DNA of 64,000 bases from Macrothele yani (Eukaryota > Arthropoda > Arachnida > Araneae > Macrothelidae). Position 1 is the stretch's first letter. Every line of letters starts with the position of its first letter. This document shows, piece by piece, positions 53,861 through 64,000 of the stretch. Below the pieces are notes generated by a model. It saw only the letters and a program-made list of their open reading frames with translations, ran no database searches and was not told the DNA's origin. The translations under genes were made by a program, and so were the position numbers. Location of the stretch: NCBI GenBank assembly GCA_039090855.1, contig CM077011.1:32507501-32571500 (forward strand). Direction: 5' to 3'.

Positions 53861-55265
53861 GACCACCTGACAGCTTTAAGCAAATCAGCTATTGCTGCAC
53901 GCTGTTGCCGCCAGAGGGCGAGGCTAGTATAAAAAGGGAAAGCTTAGTGCTTGCGATAGTAGTAGAAGTGATTTTTGGGTGACGAGATGGGTAAAAAATG
54001 CGATTTGACGGACTTTCAACGTGGGATGATTGTGGGAGTTCGGAGCCATGGAGCGAGTATCACCGAAACCGCCGCATTCGTGTAATGTTCCAGAGCAGCT
54101 GTGGTTAAAGTGTTTAAAGACTTGACTCTCAGCCAAAGAACTGGATCTAGTGATTGCTCGGGCAGAACGGAGAGTGCCCAGACTGGTAACAGACAACAGA
54201 AGAGCAACAGTGCAGCAAATTACAGACCATCGTAATCAAGGATCCCGTCAAATGATCTCTGCACGCGCTGTTCGCCGTACACTGCGTCGGATGGGATATG
54301 GCAGCCGAAAGCCTGTTCGAACACCTTTGCTGTTTTCAGTTAACAAGAGAAAACGTCTCCAGTTCGCACAGGAGCACATGGATTGGACAGTCGATAATTG
54401 GAAACAAATTATGTGGTCCGACGAATCACGTTTACAGTTGCACCATGCCGATGGCCGAGTGAGAATTTGGCGGAAACAGTACGAAAGCATGGACCCCAAA
54501 TGCATTGCTACAACCCTTCAAGCTAGTGGAGGCAACGTTATGGTTTGGGGAATGTTTTCCTGGCATGCTTTGCGCCCTTTAATTCGTGTTGCTCAACGTC
54601 TGACTGGCACATCATATCTAAACTTCGTTGCGGACCAAATGCATCCTGTCATGTGGATGGTTTATCCCAATGACTTTCAACAAGATAATGCACCCAGCCA
54701 TTGTGCTCGTATTGTACAGGATTGGTTTCAGGAACATGCCGGTGAGTTTACTTTGCTTAGGTGGCACCCACAATCTCCAGATCTCAACCCCATTGAGAAT
54801 TTGTAGGATGAAATTGAACGAGCCATCAGACACCTGGATCCACAACCCTGCACTCTCACACTCCTGGAAAGTGCTATTCATCAAGCATGGTCTCAGATTC
54901 CACAAACTACCTATCAACATCTCGTGGAGTCCATGCCACGAAGAATCGACGCAGCCGGGTGGCGCAGTGGTTTAAGGCGCTGGCCTATGATCATTCGTCC
55001 GTAAGGGGTCCGGGTTCGAATCCCGGTCAGGCATGGATGTTGTGTTTGTCTTACGGCACTGGCTCTCTCTCTTCCCTGGAACCAGTGACCCTAAATTAGG
55101 GACGGGCGACTGCTTATAGCCCATTGAGTTGCTCACGGTGGTCGTTAAACCTCCAATCGAAAAAAAAAAAAAAAAAAAAAAAAAAAGAATCGACGCAGTA
55201 TTAACGGCAAAAGGTGGCCCAGCGAAGTACTGAGGAGGTGGTCATAATAAAGTGGCCACTCAGTG
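53861..55265 (+). mobile_element. Tc1-like element D3, 5'-truncated, with SINE-A insertion
   Basis: The 5' inverted repeat is missing its outer 25 bp (it begins GACCACCTGACAG). The 3' end GGTCATAATAAAGTGGCCAC plus TCAGTG is present. The transposase is broken: a TAA at 54082-54084 in the HTH, a 24-bp loss near 54149, a 6-bp loss near 54671 and TGG to TAG at 54804-54806 in the LW after NPIE. The long open part is 54150-54806. It is close in sequence to D1 and D2. Confidence 0.92.
54955..55185 (+). mobile_element. SINE-A nested in Tc1 D3, with 13-bp target duplication
   Basis: Head CCGGGTGGCGCAGTGGTTTA, B box GGTTCGAATCC, body as at 13470, then a tail of about 28 A. AGAATCGACGCAG is found at 54942-54954 and 55186-55198. 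The body is almost identical to the 13470 copy and the A-tail is long, so the insertion is recent. Confidence 0.96.
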
Positions 55266-56271
55266 TCTATATCGCCTACCATTATCAATTCCTTTCACTT
55301 GGACATTTTAAAATTTTCAGGAAAACAAAACGATTTCTCAGGGAAAACAAGCTTATTAAAACTGGTTGGGAATTTGTGGGCCAAGCTGTAAATTGAAATT
55401 TCTCCTCTTTTTTGGCCTTCTTTGCCCTAGATGAGGCAATGGGGACAAACTTTTTTGATAGTGTATGCCCAAATTGGAGATAATTTTCCTTTCGCTCGCA
55501 TATCCATGGAAATTATGAGCAGCAGATTACCATTTATTATTTATCCACTGCTCACTCACAAAGAACAGAAGAAAAAGCATTGCTAACTCAGTGCTGAACG
55601 CTTACATCTAGTATTACCAAAGTATTGATTTGAACATTGCTTCTGCGAGTATCTTAAAACGTGTCACACGATGTCACATATTCACAAGGTACTCTCACTC
55701 CGCCAAGCCGGAAATGTGAAATCTCTTGTTAACACTTTTCAAAGTTCTCATTGGCGCTCTCAAGGAGCGAGGGGTGAAAGAACCCTTCCGCCTGATCCTC
55801 AGAGAGAGGTGATTGGGATTTTTACCGAGGTCATTGAATCCGGCGTTTTTCGCTTGCCGATTAACGTCCCTTCGAATTACGGCCAGAGAAAATTCTTTCG
55901 CAATGTCCAGTCGCAATGCCGATGTGTGCACGGAAACGTTTCTTTGCTGGACCGTTGGTAATCTGTCTTTAATAGAGAAATTGTCTGTTGTGCCAGGCAG
56001 CAAGTGTGAACCTTCGTTGACTTAGCCGGTCGTAATCTTCCTTTAAGGCACGCTGAGTCTACGCCGTGTCAGTACTAGGACCATTTCCATCGCAACTTCA
56101 CGACGGTGGCTCTAAGAAAGCCAGCAGTGACTGCGATTACTGCGATGATGGCCCTCGCCTACTTCGTGCTGATCATCATTTCCCGTTCAAACTCCGACAA
56201 GTCCTTCCCGTAACGCATTTCAAAGAGCTCCGTAGAGGCGAGCAAACACGCACTGCCTGTACCATCTACAA
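55266..56271. other. Intron with a possible Tc1 HTH relic
   Basis: A minus-strand frame 56003-55695 reads TTDNFSIKDRLPTVQQRNVS and LRLDIAKEFSLAVIRRDVNR, which resembles the second helix-turn-helix of Tc1-like transposases. The match is weak. Nothing else is recognised. Confidence 0.35.
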
Positions 56272-57507
56272 TATATTGACAAAAATCACCGGACACTTAG
56301 AAGAGAAACACAACATAGCATTTGTTGACATACATTAGTACGGTGTCGGTCCGCCTTTGGCCTTAATGCATGCAGTGACCCTTCGAGACATGCTTTCGAC
56401 AAGGTTTTGGGCACAGCGATAGGTATGCGCTTCCATTCAGTACAGAATGATGCCGCTAACTGTTGCTTAGTAGTAAGACTTGGTTCCAAACTTCTTATGC
56501 GGCGCTCTAATTCATCCCATAGGTGCTCTATGGGATTAAGATCAGGGCTCTGTGTTTGCCAGTCCACACACGATACAGAATTATCGTCAAACCACGCCGT
56601 AACAGTCCTTGCTTTATGGCTCGGTGCATTTTTCTGCTGGAACCAACAAGGCTCGGTTCCATAGTATTGCCACAGAGTTAGTAGGACATAATTGTCCAGA
56701 ATATTAAGGTAGACGTGCTGGTTGACAGGTTTGTCCACGATGACCAATGGGCCGGGACCATACCACGAAAAACACCCCACACGAGTACACTACCAGCTCC
56801 AAACTTGACAGCAGGAACAATACACTGTGGTAAATAGCGTTTCCCCGGCTGCCGCCATACCCACACACGGCTATCAGACTGATGGATCGTGTATCTGGAT
56901 TCATCAGTCCATAGGAACCGTTTCCATTGTTCTACGATTCACGATGTATGTTCTTTACACCATGCTAAACGACGAGTAGCATTCCGAGGTGAGATGAAAA
57001 GCTTATGAGCAGCCGCACGACCACGGTAACCCATGGAATGAAGTTCTATGATAATGGTACGTGTACATACAAAAGTTTCAGGATTTTTACTAACCTGTAC
57101 ATTGAGGTCTTGTGCAGTACTCCTTCGATTAGCTGTAACGACTCTCCTGAGGCTTCAAGGTCCTCTATCACTGATTTTCTTTGGTCTGCCGGTACGTTTT
57201 GCTGCTCAAGCTCGCTATGTGTCTTCCACTTATTCAGTACATCCAAAACAGTTGACTTGGGTATGGTTAAACGTCTCTCGGTTTATTTTATGGATGGCCC
57301 ACTAATATAACACCCAACAATCTTTCCTTTCTCAAAACCAGTTCTCTTCCGCCGCGACATTTTTACTCAAACTCACAGTGAGATATGATCGCGGTCAGCT
57401 GCAGGCTTGTTTTTATACCGTTTTGCAGTTGTACCGCGCATCTTAACAAAGCAGCGGATCCATTCATTTGCTTTTGAAGGGGTGTCCGGTGATCAATATA
57501 GTGCATA
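56272..57507 (-). mobile_element. Tc1-like element G (DD34E type), second catalytic D lost
   Basis: Short inverted ends AATATATTGACAAAAATCAC / CACCGGACAC recur inverted at 57480-57507 (GTGTCCGGTGATCAATATAG). The transposase on the minus strand starts MSRRKRTGFEKGKIVGC at about 57361. It includes FLWTDESRYTIHQSDSRVWV (first D), FQQKNAPSHKARTVTAWFDD and QSPDLNPIEHLWDELERRI (E). The usual D before N-A-P-S-H is K here, so the enzyme would be dead even without its several frame shifts. Confidence 0.82.
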
Positions 57508-57829
57508 TACGCAGTTTCCTCTCTTGTCGGTGATATCCCTTGTACATGCAGCACTGCTAGTTCTCTTATTGGAACAAGGATGGTCGCAATGATTTGGCCT
57601 ATGAGTGTGTATTCTGTTCAAGTCTCTACTGTCCTATGTACGAAAACATAATGTCTTTAAAACTTTCCTACAGGTATTTTAATATAATTATTTTTCTTCG
57701 GAAAAGAGTCTCGGTGAATTACCAAGGTGAGTTAAAAGTGCATCACATGTCCTGCTGAAGATTCAATGATGCAAGAACACCATGCACGCTCACCTCATTT
57801 TACAAGGCACAGGGCGCTTCTATCTGTAG

Positions 57830-58650
57830 TTCTTTGGCAAGGTTTCACTAAAGCCACGATCCCACCTAGGTACCACTTGGTAGGTTTCGAGGAGAGAAAC
57901 TCTCGGATGCCTGGTTCCACATCTACCAATGAAGCGGAGTGCCATCTTTGTGGGAAATGGGCCATGGAGCTCAACAGGTGGTAGTCGGATGGGGCAAGAC
58001 CTAAACTATATGGAGGGTGAGGTAAGACCTCAGCCCCTTCCAGCTACTGTTGTTTTCTGCGGACCACACTGGAGGTGCGACTTCGGGTATTATCCACTAG
58101 CAGAAACGCCCGCTTACTATTGAGGAGCGCTGTGTTGCTTTAATGCAGAGCATCATATACTCACTGTAGTTGTACGGCATATAAGTTTCCAATGCACAGG
58201 ATACTCACACTTCCACCGAAGTCACAGCATGACGTTCCTATCGAACCGTCCTCTTTGTACCACTGGCTATGCTTCCTGGAGTGGCCTCAGCCACTGGGTT
58301 CCAGTGTTAGAATAATGTAGGAATGTCCACTTTTCATTATCTATGAAGATACGACGTAAAATCCTATCGCCGCGATGGAGAGCGACACATTGTTCCTCCT
58401 CTTGGTGTGCCAAATCACTAGGAGCCATTCGGTGGTCCCAGGAGGAGAAACCAAGCTGGTGCAGGTGAAGAAACCCCGGTGGATTGGGAAGAGCCCACCA
58501 ATTGCGGTGTACTGATACTAGGGTTCGTTGTCACAGTTTCGACATGAGTGTCGGTATTAGTTGTCGTGGGACGTTCTGACTTTGGCTGTTTTTCCAGACT
58601 GGCACCAACATAAAAACGCCGTGCCGGAAAGTTTTTATGCAGTTCCACTG
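57830..58650 (-). pseudogene. Mariner transposase relic (SETMAR-like type)
   Basis: The minus strand reads, in pieces, VETVTTNPSISTPQL (linker), then RILRRIFIDNEKWTFLHYSN (the TGDEKW.LY.N motif with the first D changed), GTQWLRPLQEA, and LAPSDYHLFSSMAHF followed by VEPGIREFLSSKPTKWYLGG. This is the order of a mariner DD34D catalytic domain. Stops and shifts are frequent and no ends were found. Confidence 0.65.
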
Positions 58651-58935
58651 TTCACCGTCTCCTCGCTTTCAGCTGCATAAATTTCTCTAATTGCTGCTGC
58701 GACCTTTAACCTTTTTTTCTTTTTCAAATAACAGCATAAGAGCACCCGAACAGCACGTTTATCGATCTTCATAATCTGCTTACCTGAACGAACTATTGCC
58801 TTACCCTCTTTTTCGTGTTTCAGCAGCTATTAGGAACAATAGGCGTCTTGTGATATCAAGATGGAGTTTCATAAAATAAGAAGAGAATGATTACAAGATA
58901 TGTGTATAAACGAAAGTACGTAGCTTATTGCTTAC

Positions 58936-59075
58936 CTGGAAATACGAAAGTACTCTCATTCCAACTGTTGCTAAGTATAGGCTGTTTCTTGTGAGATCTA
59001 TGAAGTTCCACATGTTTTGGAAATAGTCCATGAAACCTTTGCTCCATAACTCTCTTGTTTCTTGCCAGATGTGAG
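58936..59075 (-). CDS. TRPC-type channel, exon 1 of 6 seen: S2-S3 linker and S3
   Basis: This 140-nt exon encodes HIWQETRELWSKGFMDYFQN and MWNFIDLTRNSLYLATVGMR plus VLSYFQ. ETRE.W..G....Y....WN.ID...NSLY.AT is the S2-S3 region of trp/TRPC channels. The acceptor is TTATCAG at 59082-59076 and the donor GTAAG at 58935-58931. Two bases at the start complete a codon begun in an upstream exon, and the exon ends in phase 0. The exons for ankyrin repeats, the TRP_2 region and S1-S2 are not between here and 64000. Confidence 0.95.
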
Positions 59076-59582
59076 CTGATAAGCAATGTATTTAAACAAT
59101 ATTTTTCATGCGAATAATGAATGCATTGATAAATATCACGAATATCATGAACATGCATACATGAAAGAAACAAAAAAAATGTTATGTCAAATTTAAATCT
59201 TCAACAGCAGTAGGTCAATGTGATCACAAAAATTAGTTATTCTATCAGAATTGAAAACTGCGAGAAATGTCTTTATTTTCGGGAAGGTGGCGTGAGATCC
59301 AGATGAAATGTTAACTGCTGTTTAATTACAAGTTTTAAGCAATGCGTTTTTAATGATCCATATGTGCAAAAAGGGATGTAAGGTCAGGTGATGCGTAACA
59401 TCACAGCCTCTCCTTGACAAATGTCAACCCCGCCTTCTCGTGGTGCATCCTGTTCCCACTAAAGGGGCTCTGACGACCGCCCATAGCGGTATAACTATAC
59501 CATCGGGATTAGAGGAAATTCTATCCCACACTCACCAACCCGCTTGGCCAGCGTGGTGAGTTATGGCCAAACCCCTCCATAA

Positions 59583-60995
59583 ATGATTCCACAACTTAAA
59601 TCTTGGCCCTCAGTCTCCGGCAGCTGGAATGTACCTCGCCAAGGCAGCGGCCAGTGCGACATGAAGGCAGAGGGTGCTAAGAATCCCCGGAGGACCGGAC
59701 TAGGCTGCCATCTGATGCTGACCTTGGCTACTTACAATGGACGCTCCCTATCTTCTGATTCAAGGCTTCTTGAATTGGAAGAGGAACTACAAAGGATCAA
59801 GTGGGACATCGTGGGGCTAAGTGAGGTAAGGAGAAAAGGAGAAGATCTCAGCGAACTGAAAAGTGGACATCTCTTCTACTATCGTGGGACAGATACTGGC
59901 AGAACTAGTGGTGTTGGATTTATAATAAACAAGAAACTGAAGGATAAAGTTGTAGAAGTTGAAAGTTCCTCTGACAGAGCTGCACGACTTGTTATCCAAC
60001 TCTCGAAAAGATACCAGGCTCAGATTATTCAAACTTATGCACCCACCACAAGTCATCCTGAAGAAGAAATTGAAGAATTTTATGAGGAAATTTGTCATCT
60101 AAATAATAAAGGTAAGCAGCACTTGAAAATAATTATGGGAGATTTCAATGCAAAAATAGGGCAACGGCAACAGAATGAAACTTCAGTAGGTAAATTCGGT
60201 CATGGCAACAGAAACCAGCGTGGAAATACTCTCGTTGAGTTTGCAGAGGCAGAAGGGTTTTTCATCTTGAACTCCTTCTTCAAGAAAAAGCCACACAGGA
60301 AATGGACATGGAGACATCCAAATGGGACGACAAGTGAAATTGATTTTATTATGTGTAACAAAAAATTCGTCATAGAAGACTGCAGTGTGCTAAACAAGTT
60401 CAACACAGATAGTGACCATAGATTGGTGAGATGTAAGATGCACCTCAACACTAAACTTGAACGTGGCAAGCTCATAAGACAAACAAAATCTATTGACATA
60501 ACCAACCTTAAAAAACACCATAATACCTTCAAGTTGGAACTGAAGAACAGGTTCTCTGCTTTAGAAGGCCTAACATCGGAAGAAGTGGACATCTCTGAAG
60601 TTAACAGAAAAGTAATCAAAGCTCTTATGGAAACAGCAACAAAATTAGCTGGGTCTAAGAACAAGTTGCATGTGAACAAATTATCAGGAAAAACCAAAAT
60701 GTTGATGCAAAAAAGAAGAGAGATGAGGACAACTAAAGAAGATGTGACTTCCAAAGTGGAATATATAGAGCTATGCAAGACAGTAAGAAAAAGTATCACT
60801 GAAGACGTAAGGAAATTCAACTGTGAACTAGTGAGGAAAGCAATTGAAAACAACCAAAGCCTAAAGATAGCAAAGGGACATCTCAGTAAGGGAAGAAAAC
60901 AGATTATGGCACTGAGAAAAGAAGATGGTTCTGTAACAAGAAATAGAGGCAGAAATTTTGACAAGAGTGAAAGATTTCTACTCCAAATTATATGA
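59583..60995 (+). pseudogene. RTE endonuclease domain frame
   Basis: The APE-type endonuclease starts near TLATYNGRSLSSDSRLLELE and keeps DIVGLSEVRRKGED (catalytic E), QIIQTYAPTTSHPEEEIEEF, IIMGDFNAKIGQ (GDFN), RKWTWRHPNGTTSEIDFIM and NTDSDHRLVRCKM (SDHRLV). A linker rich in K and E follows. One frame shift at about 60945 separates it from the RT frame: the end of this frame (NRGRNFDKSERF) aligns with the other frame's AEILTRVKDFYSKLYE. So it was one protein of about 980 residues. Everything before the shift is open. Confidence 0.9.
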
Positions 60996-62544
60996 AAGGG
61001 ATGATATATGCACTCCAGACATCATAAAAGGTACCAGTACCAGAGTTCCTCCAGTCCTTCCAGCAGAAGTTGCACATGCAATCAAGAACATGAAGCGAGG
61101 AAAAGCTCCAGGAGAAGATGGAATTACTGTAGACATCATACAAGAAGCAAGTGGAGAAATCGAAACAGTACTCGCCCAAATTTTCACTCGATGCCTTAAT
61201 GAAGGAAAGATTCCTGAGGATTGGAACACCGCTACAATGATCCTGCTACATAAGAAAGGTGACATTGAGGATCTCGGAAACTACAGACCTATCAGCCTCC
61301 TATCAGTAGTTTATAAAATCTTCACTAAAGTTCTTTCACACCGCTTGAAGGTAACACTGGACATGGCTCAACCGAGAGAACAAGCTGGATTCAGGAGTGG
61401 CTACAGCACAATAGATCATATCCACGTGCTGAGAGAACTAATTGAAAGAGCAAGGGAATATGAACTTCCATTGTGCATGGCTTTTATCGATTATGAAAAA
61501 GCCTTTGATTCGGTGAAACCATCAGCAGTTACAATGGCTCTGAAAACCTGCGGTATTGAAGATGCATACATTAATATTATTAATAACATCTATGAAAATG
61601 CAAGTGCAAAGATTAGGCTGTTTGAAAATACAACACACGTAAAAATTGGAAAGGGAGTGAGACAAGGTGACACCATATCTCCGAAGCTCTTTAATGCCAC
61701 ATTGGAGGGTGTTTTTCAGTCGCTGAGCTGGGAAAACAAGGGGATAAAGATTAATGGAGATTATCTAACCCACCTTCGTTTTGCTGATGACGTAGTCATT
61801 TTTGCAACTACCCCATCAGAGCTGCAGAGTATGATCCAGGCACTTGCTGACAAGAGTAAAGAAGTGGGATTAAAAATGAACTTTCAGAAGACAAAAGTGA
61901 TGTTCAATGCTTTTACAAGAAATGAAGATTTATCGATTGATGGAGAAAAGCTGGAGATAACAGACACGTACGTTTATCTTGGACAGCAGATATCAAGTGA
62001 GGGTCACATTGGTGAAGAAATTAATCGGCGTACAAAACTTGCCTGGAGAGCTTTTGGAAGAAACAGCATAATTTTCAAGAGCAATATGCCATTATGTCTT
62101 AAAAGAAAAGTGTTTGATCAATGCATCCTTCCAGTGCTTACGTATGGTGCAGAGACGTGGACCTTAACTAAAAGAGACATACAAAGGCTGCAGACAACTC
62201 AAAGAAGCATGGAGAGGTGCATGCTTGGTATAACCAGGAGAGATAAGAAGAGGAACTCGTGGATCCGAAAAATGACAAGAGTGGAAGACATCATGATCAG
62301 AGTTAAATCCCTGAAATGGCAATGGGCTGGACATACTGCCAGAAGAACAGACCATCGATGGACAGCCGAAATTTTAGATTGGATTCCAAGGGACAGGAAA
62401 AGACCCAGAAGAAGACCACATGGGAGATGGGTGGATGAAATTCGAAAGTATGCAGGGGTGACATGGAGGAGAATGGCACAAGGCAGACCGTTGTGGAGGA
62501 AACTTGGGGAGACCTTCGTCCAGCAGTGGATTGATAATGGTTGA
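60958..62544 (+). pseudogene. RTE reverse transcriptase frame
   Basis: Motifs in order: GKAPGEDGITVDIIQEA, MILLHKKGDIEDLGNYRPIS, QAGFRSGYSTIDHIHVLREL, MAFIDYEKAFDSV (first catalytic D), GVRQGDTISPKLFNATLEGV, LRFADDVVIFA (the FADD box) and YLGQQISSEGHI. The C-terminus has CILPVLTYGAETWTLTKRDI, RKMTRVEDIMIRVKSLKWQW and GHTARRTDHRWT with the usual RTE ending GRPLWRKLGETFVQQWIDNG. It is 528 codons and open throughout, so RT activity could be intact apart from the upstream shift. Confidence 0.92.
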
Positions 62545-62685
62545 CAATGATGATGATGATGATGATGTGGAAAAAATGTGCATTCCTCTTCTCACTTTCT
62601 GATGTGCTCAACAAAGGCACGCTTTCAACGTATTAACAATGTGACACGCTTTAAACACACTTATTTATTACTCGTATTTTTTTAA

Positions 62686-62892
62686 TTGGAGGTTTAACGA
62701 CCACCGTGAGCAACTCAGTGGGCTATAAGCAGTCGCCCGTCCCTAATTTAGGGTCACTGGTTCAAGGGAACGGAGAAAACTAGTGCCATAAGACAAACAC
62801 ATCATCTATGGCTCTCTGGAATTCGAACCCAGACGCATCTCGGACGAGTGGTCAGAAGCCAGGGCTTAGACCACAAGGCCACCAGGGCGGCC
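62686..62892 (-). mobile_element. SINE-A copy
   Basis: GGTTTAACGACCACCGTGAG, AACTCAGTGGGCTATAAGCA, CCCTAATTTAGGGTCACTGG and the inverted box GAATTCGAACCC identify a minus-strand SINE-A. Confidence 0.88.
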
Positions 62893-62980
62893 TTCTCGTA
62901 TTTGTTTTCTGCTGTCATCTTTGGAAAAGCCATACGGTGATGAGCGAAAACTTGGCAAAAATATTAGGTCAATTCCTTAC

Positions 62981-63202
62981 GCCGACGCCCCGGTGAAGCA
63001 GTGATCTAAGCGCTGGCTTCTGACTCTTCGTCCGAGATGGGTCCCGATTTGAATCCCGGTTAGGCATGGATGTTGTGTTTGTTTTACGACACTGGCTGTC
63101 TCCCTTCCCTGGAGTCAGTGGCCCTAAATGAGAGATGAGCGACTGCTTATAGATCATTGAGTGGCTCAGTGTGGCCGTTAAACCCCCAAACACACAAACA
63201 AA
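62981..63202 (+). mobile_element. SINE-A copy with likely target duplication
   Basis: Head GCCGACGCCCCGGTGAAGCA, body CTCCCTTCCCTGGAGTCAGT and GTGGCCGTTAAACCCCC, tail CACACAAACAAAAA. AATTCCTTA lies at both sides (62971 and 63203). It faces the minus-strand copy 90 bp upstream. Confidence 0.88.
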
Positions 63203-64000
63203 AATTCCTTATGCCATAACCAGATAGTTCATGATTTTCACCAGATAGTTCATTTCATACACAGTTATTGTTCCCTGCAGTCAATGATTATGAACATAGT
63301 GATATATTAGTAACGACATAAAAGTGCAGTGAATGGACAAATGACTACATACAACCCTATGATAATATGCAAAAAGTATCGCGTCCGGTCACGTGGGATA
63401 ATGAAACTGGCAATGCCGATAAATAAAGCAGGTCTCTACGCATTGAAAACCCATGTGGACCCTATTCGGAACCCGAGGAACACTCTTGGAGTTGAGAAGG
63501 TACATAAGTTCTCCACAAGACTAGCCAAAAAGTTCTTCAAGAAAGCGGAAGCCCACTCTAATGAACTAGTTTGGAGTGCAGTTGACTACGATCCCAGCGA
63601 ATTCCTTAGGTATACCAGAACTAAGGAGGCGATCGTAGTCCCCTCTAATTGGGACATGCGAAAGGGCAGCACTGTTGAGCACTGTTTCCTAGGCTAGAGG
63701 CCTTGGATCAGACGGAGAGTAAAATGTGAACATTAGTGGGTATTAGGCATACCACCACTCCCTTTCTTTTTCAGGAGGGTGTTTAAACAGTGTGTAATGA
63801 TTACTGCTCTGGTATTCTGGATGGGGTTTTCGTGAATTTCACTCCCACACCCCTTTGGGAGGCGGGGGCGTCGGCTGCTGGGTGGTCTTTGTGTTGTGCT
63901 GGGTGTTTCACTGTGGTGTTTTGTATCTTCCTATCCCTTTCCCCTTTCCCGCCCACAACTGGTGTCACGGTTTACTTCTGAGATCAAATCAGTTATCTTC
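63203..64000 (+). other. Intron with an unrecognised 122-codon open frame
   Basis: The frame 63329-63697 is basic and protein-like (KAGLYALKTHVDPIRNPRNT, VEKVHKFSTRLAKKFFKKAE, VDYDPSEFLRYTRTKEAIVV). It could be part of a retroelement or an exon of something else. No splice sites stand out, and I do not recognise the family. The last 250 bp is T- and G-rich without features. Confidence 0.35.

Larger units (their letters stand above)
59395..62570 (+). mobile_element. Near full-length RTE LINE
   Basis: A 5' UTR of about 190 bp (from ACAGCCTCTCCTTGACAAAT) leads to an endonuclease frame and a reverse-transcriptase frame, with a 3' end of ATGATG repeats (62546-62567). The single-protein EN-RT layout, short 3' UTR and trinucleotide tail are typical of RTE. 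A second, 5'-truncated copy lies at 30185-31016. Confidence 0.93.

Overview
The window is a repeat-choked piece of an arthropod genome, most likely a chelicerate such as a spider. That placement is inference: it rests on an invertebrate TRP channel with very long introns, an arthropod-type gustatory receptor and a heavy load of Tc1/mariner, RTE, Penelope and tRNA-derived SINE repeats. No sequence search could be run. No bacterial or viral gene organisation is present.

Two host genes can be supported. The first is a TRPC-type cation channel gene (trp / trpl / trp-gamma subfamily) on the minus strand. Six of its exons lie at 58936-59075, 51709-51824, 39209-39466, 14920-15115, 11365-11526 and 1539-1728. 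All have consensus splice sites and perfectly chained reading phases, and together they encode 354 codons from the S3 region through S4, S5, the pore, S6, the TRP box and the proximal C-terminal tail. The ankyrin repeats and S1-S2 must lie beyond position 64000, and the end of the C-terminus lies before position 1. The whole window is therefore the 3' half of one gene, and almost everything else is intron. The second host gene is a gustatory-receptor-like seven-helix protein (25902-27146, plus strand), nested in the 24-kb TRP intron on the opposite strand. A shorter receptor-like fragment sits 2 kb upstream of it (23668-23919).

The introns are layered transposons. DNA elements: ten or so Tc1-like copies (4762-8908, 16700-17640, 19147-20699, 21857-23393, 36084-37299, 37308-38508, 42990-44210, 50263-51500, 53120-53858, 53861-55265, 56272-57507), which include DD34E types and a DD36E type, and three mariners (2105-2310, 11626-12876, 57830-58650). 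A 2.4-kb unclassified element (about 6062-8483) sits inside a Tc1 copy. Retroelements: a near full-length RTE LINE (59395-62570) and a 5'-truncated copy of it (30185-31016), an APE-type LINE with two ORFs (39645-45330), the 3' end of a restriction-like-endonuclease LINE (18905-21262), two Penelope-like fragments (2541-3671, 31017-31750) and two LTR-like segments (10021, 21273). Short elements: two tRNA-derived SINE families (called SINE-A and SINE-B here), a third tRNA-like head, and four large palindromes, each carrying a tRNA-like segment in its arms.

The nesting order can be read directly. A Tc1 copy cut the REL LINE at a TA, another cut the APE LINE between ORF1 and ORF2, a SINE landed in a third Tc1 copy leaving a 13-bp duplication, and the unclassified element interrupted a fourth. 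Several minisatellites arose inside transposons (4797-5313, 50483-50575) or next to TRP exons (15342-16107). The most unusual pattern is the set of tRNA-like palindromes and the related fold-back structures with Penelope-type ends.
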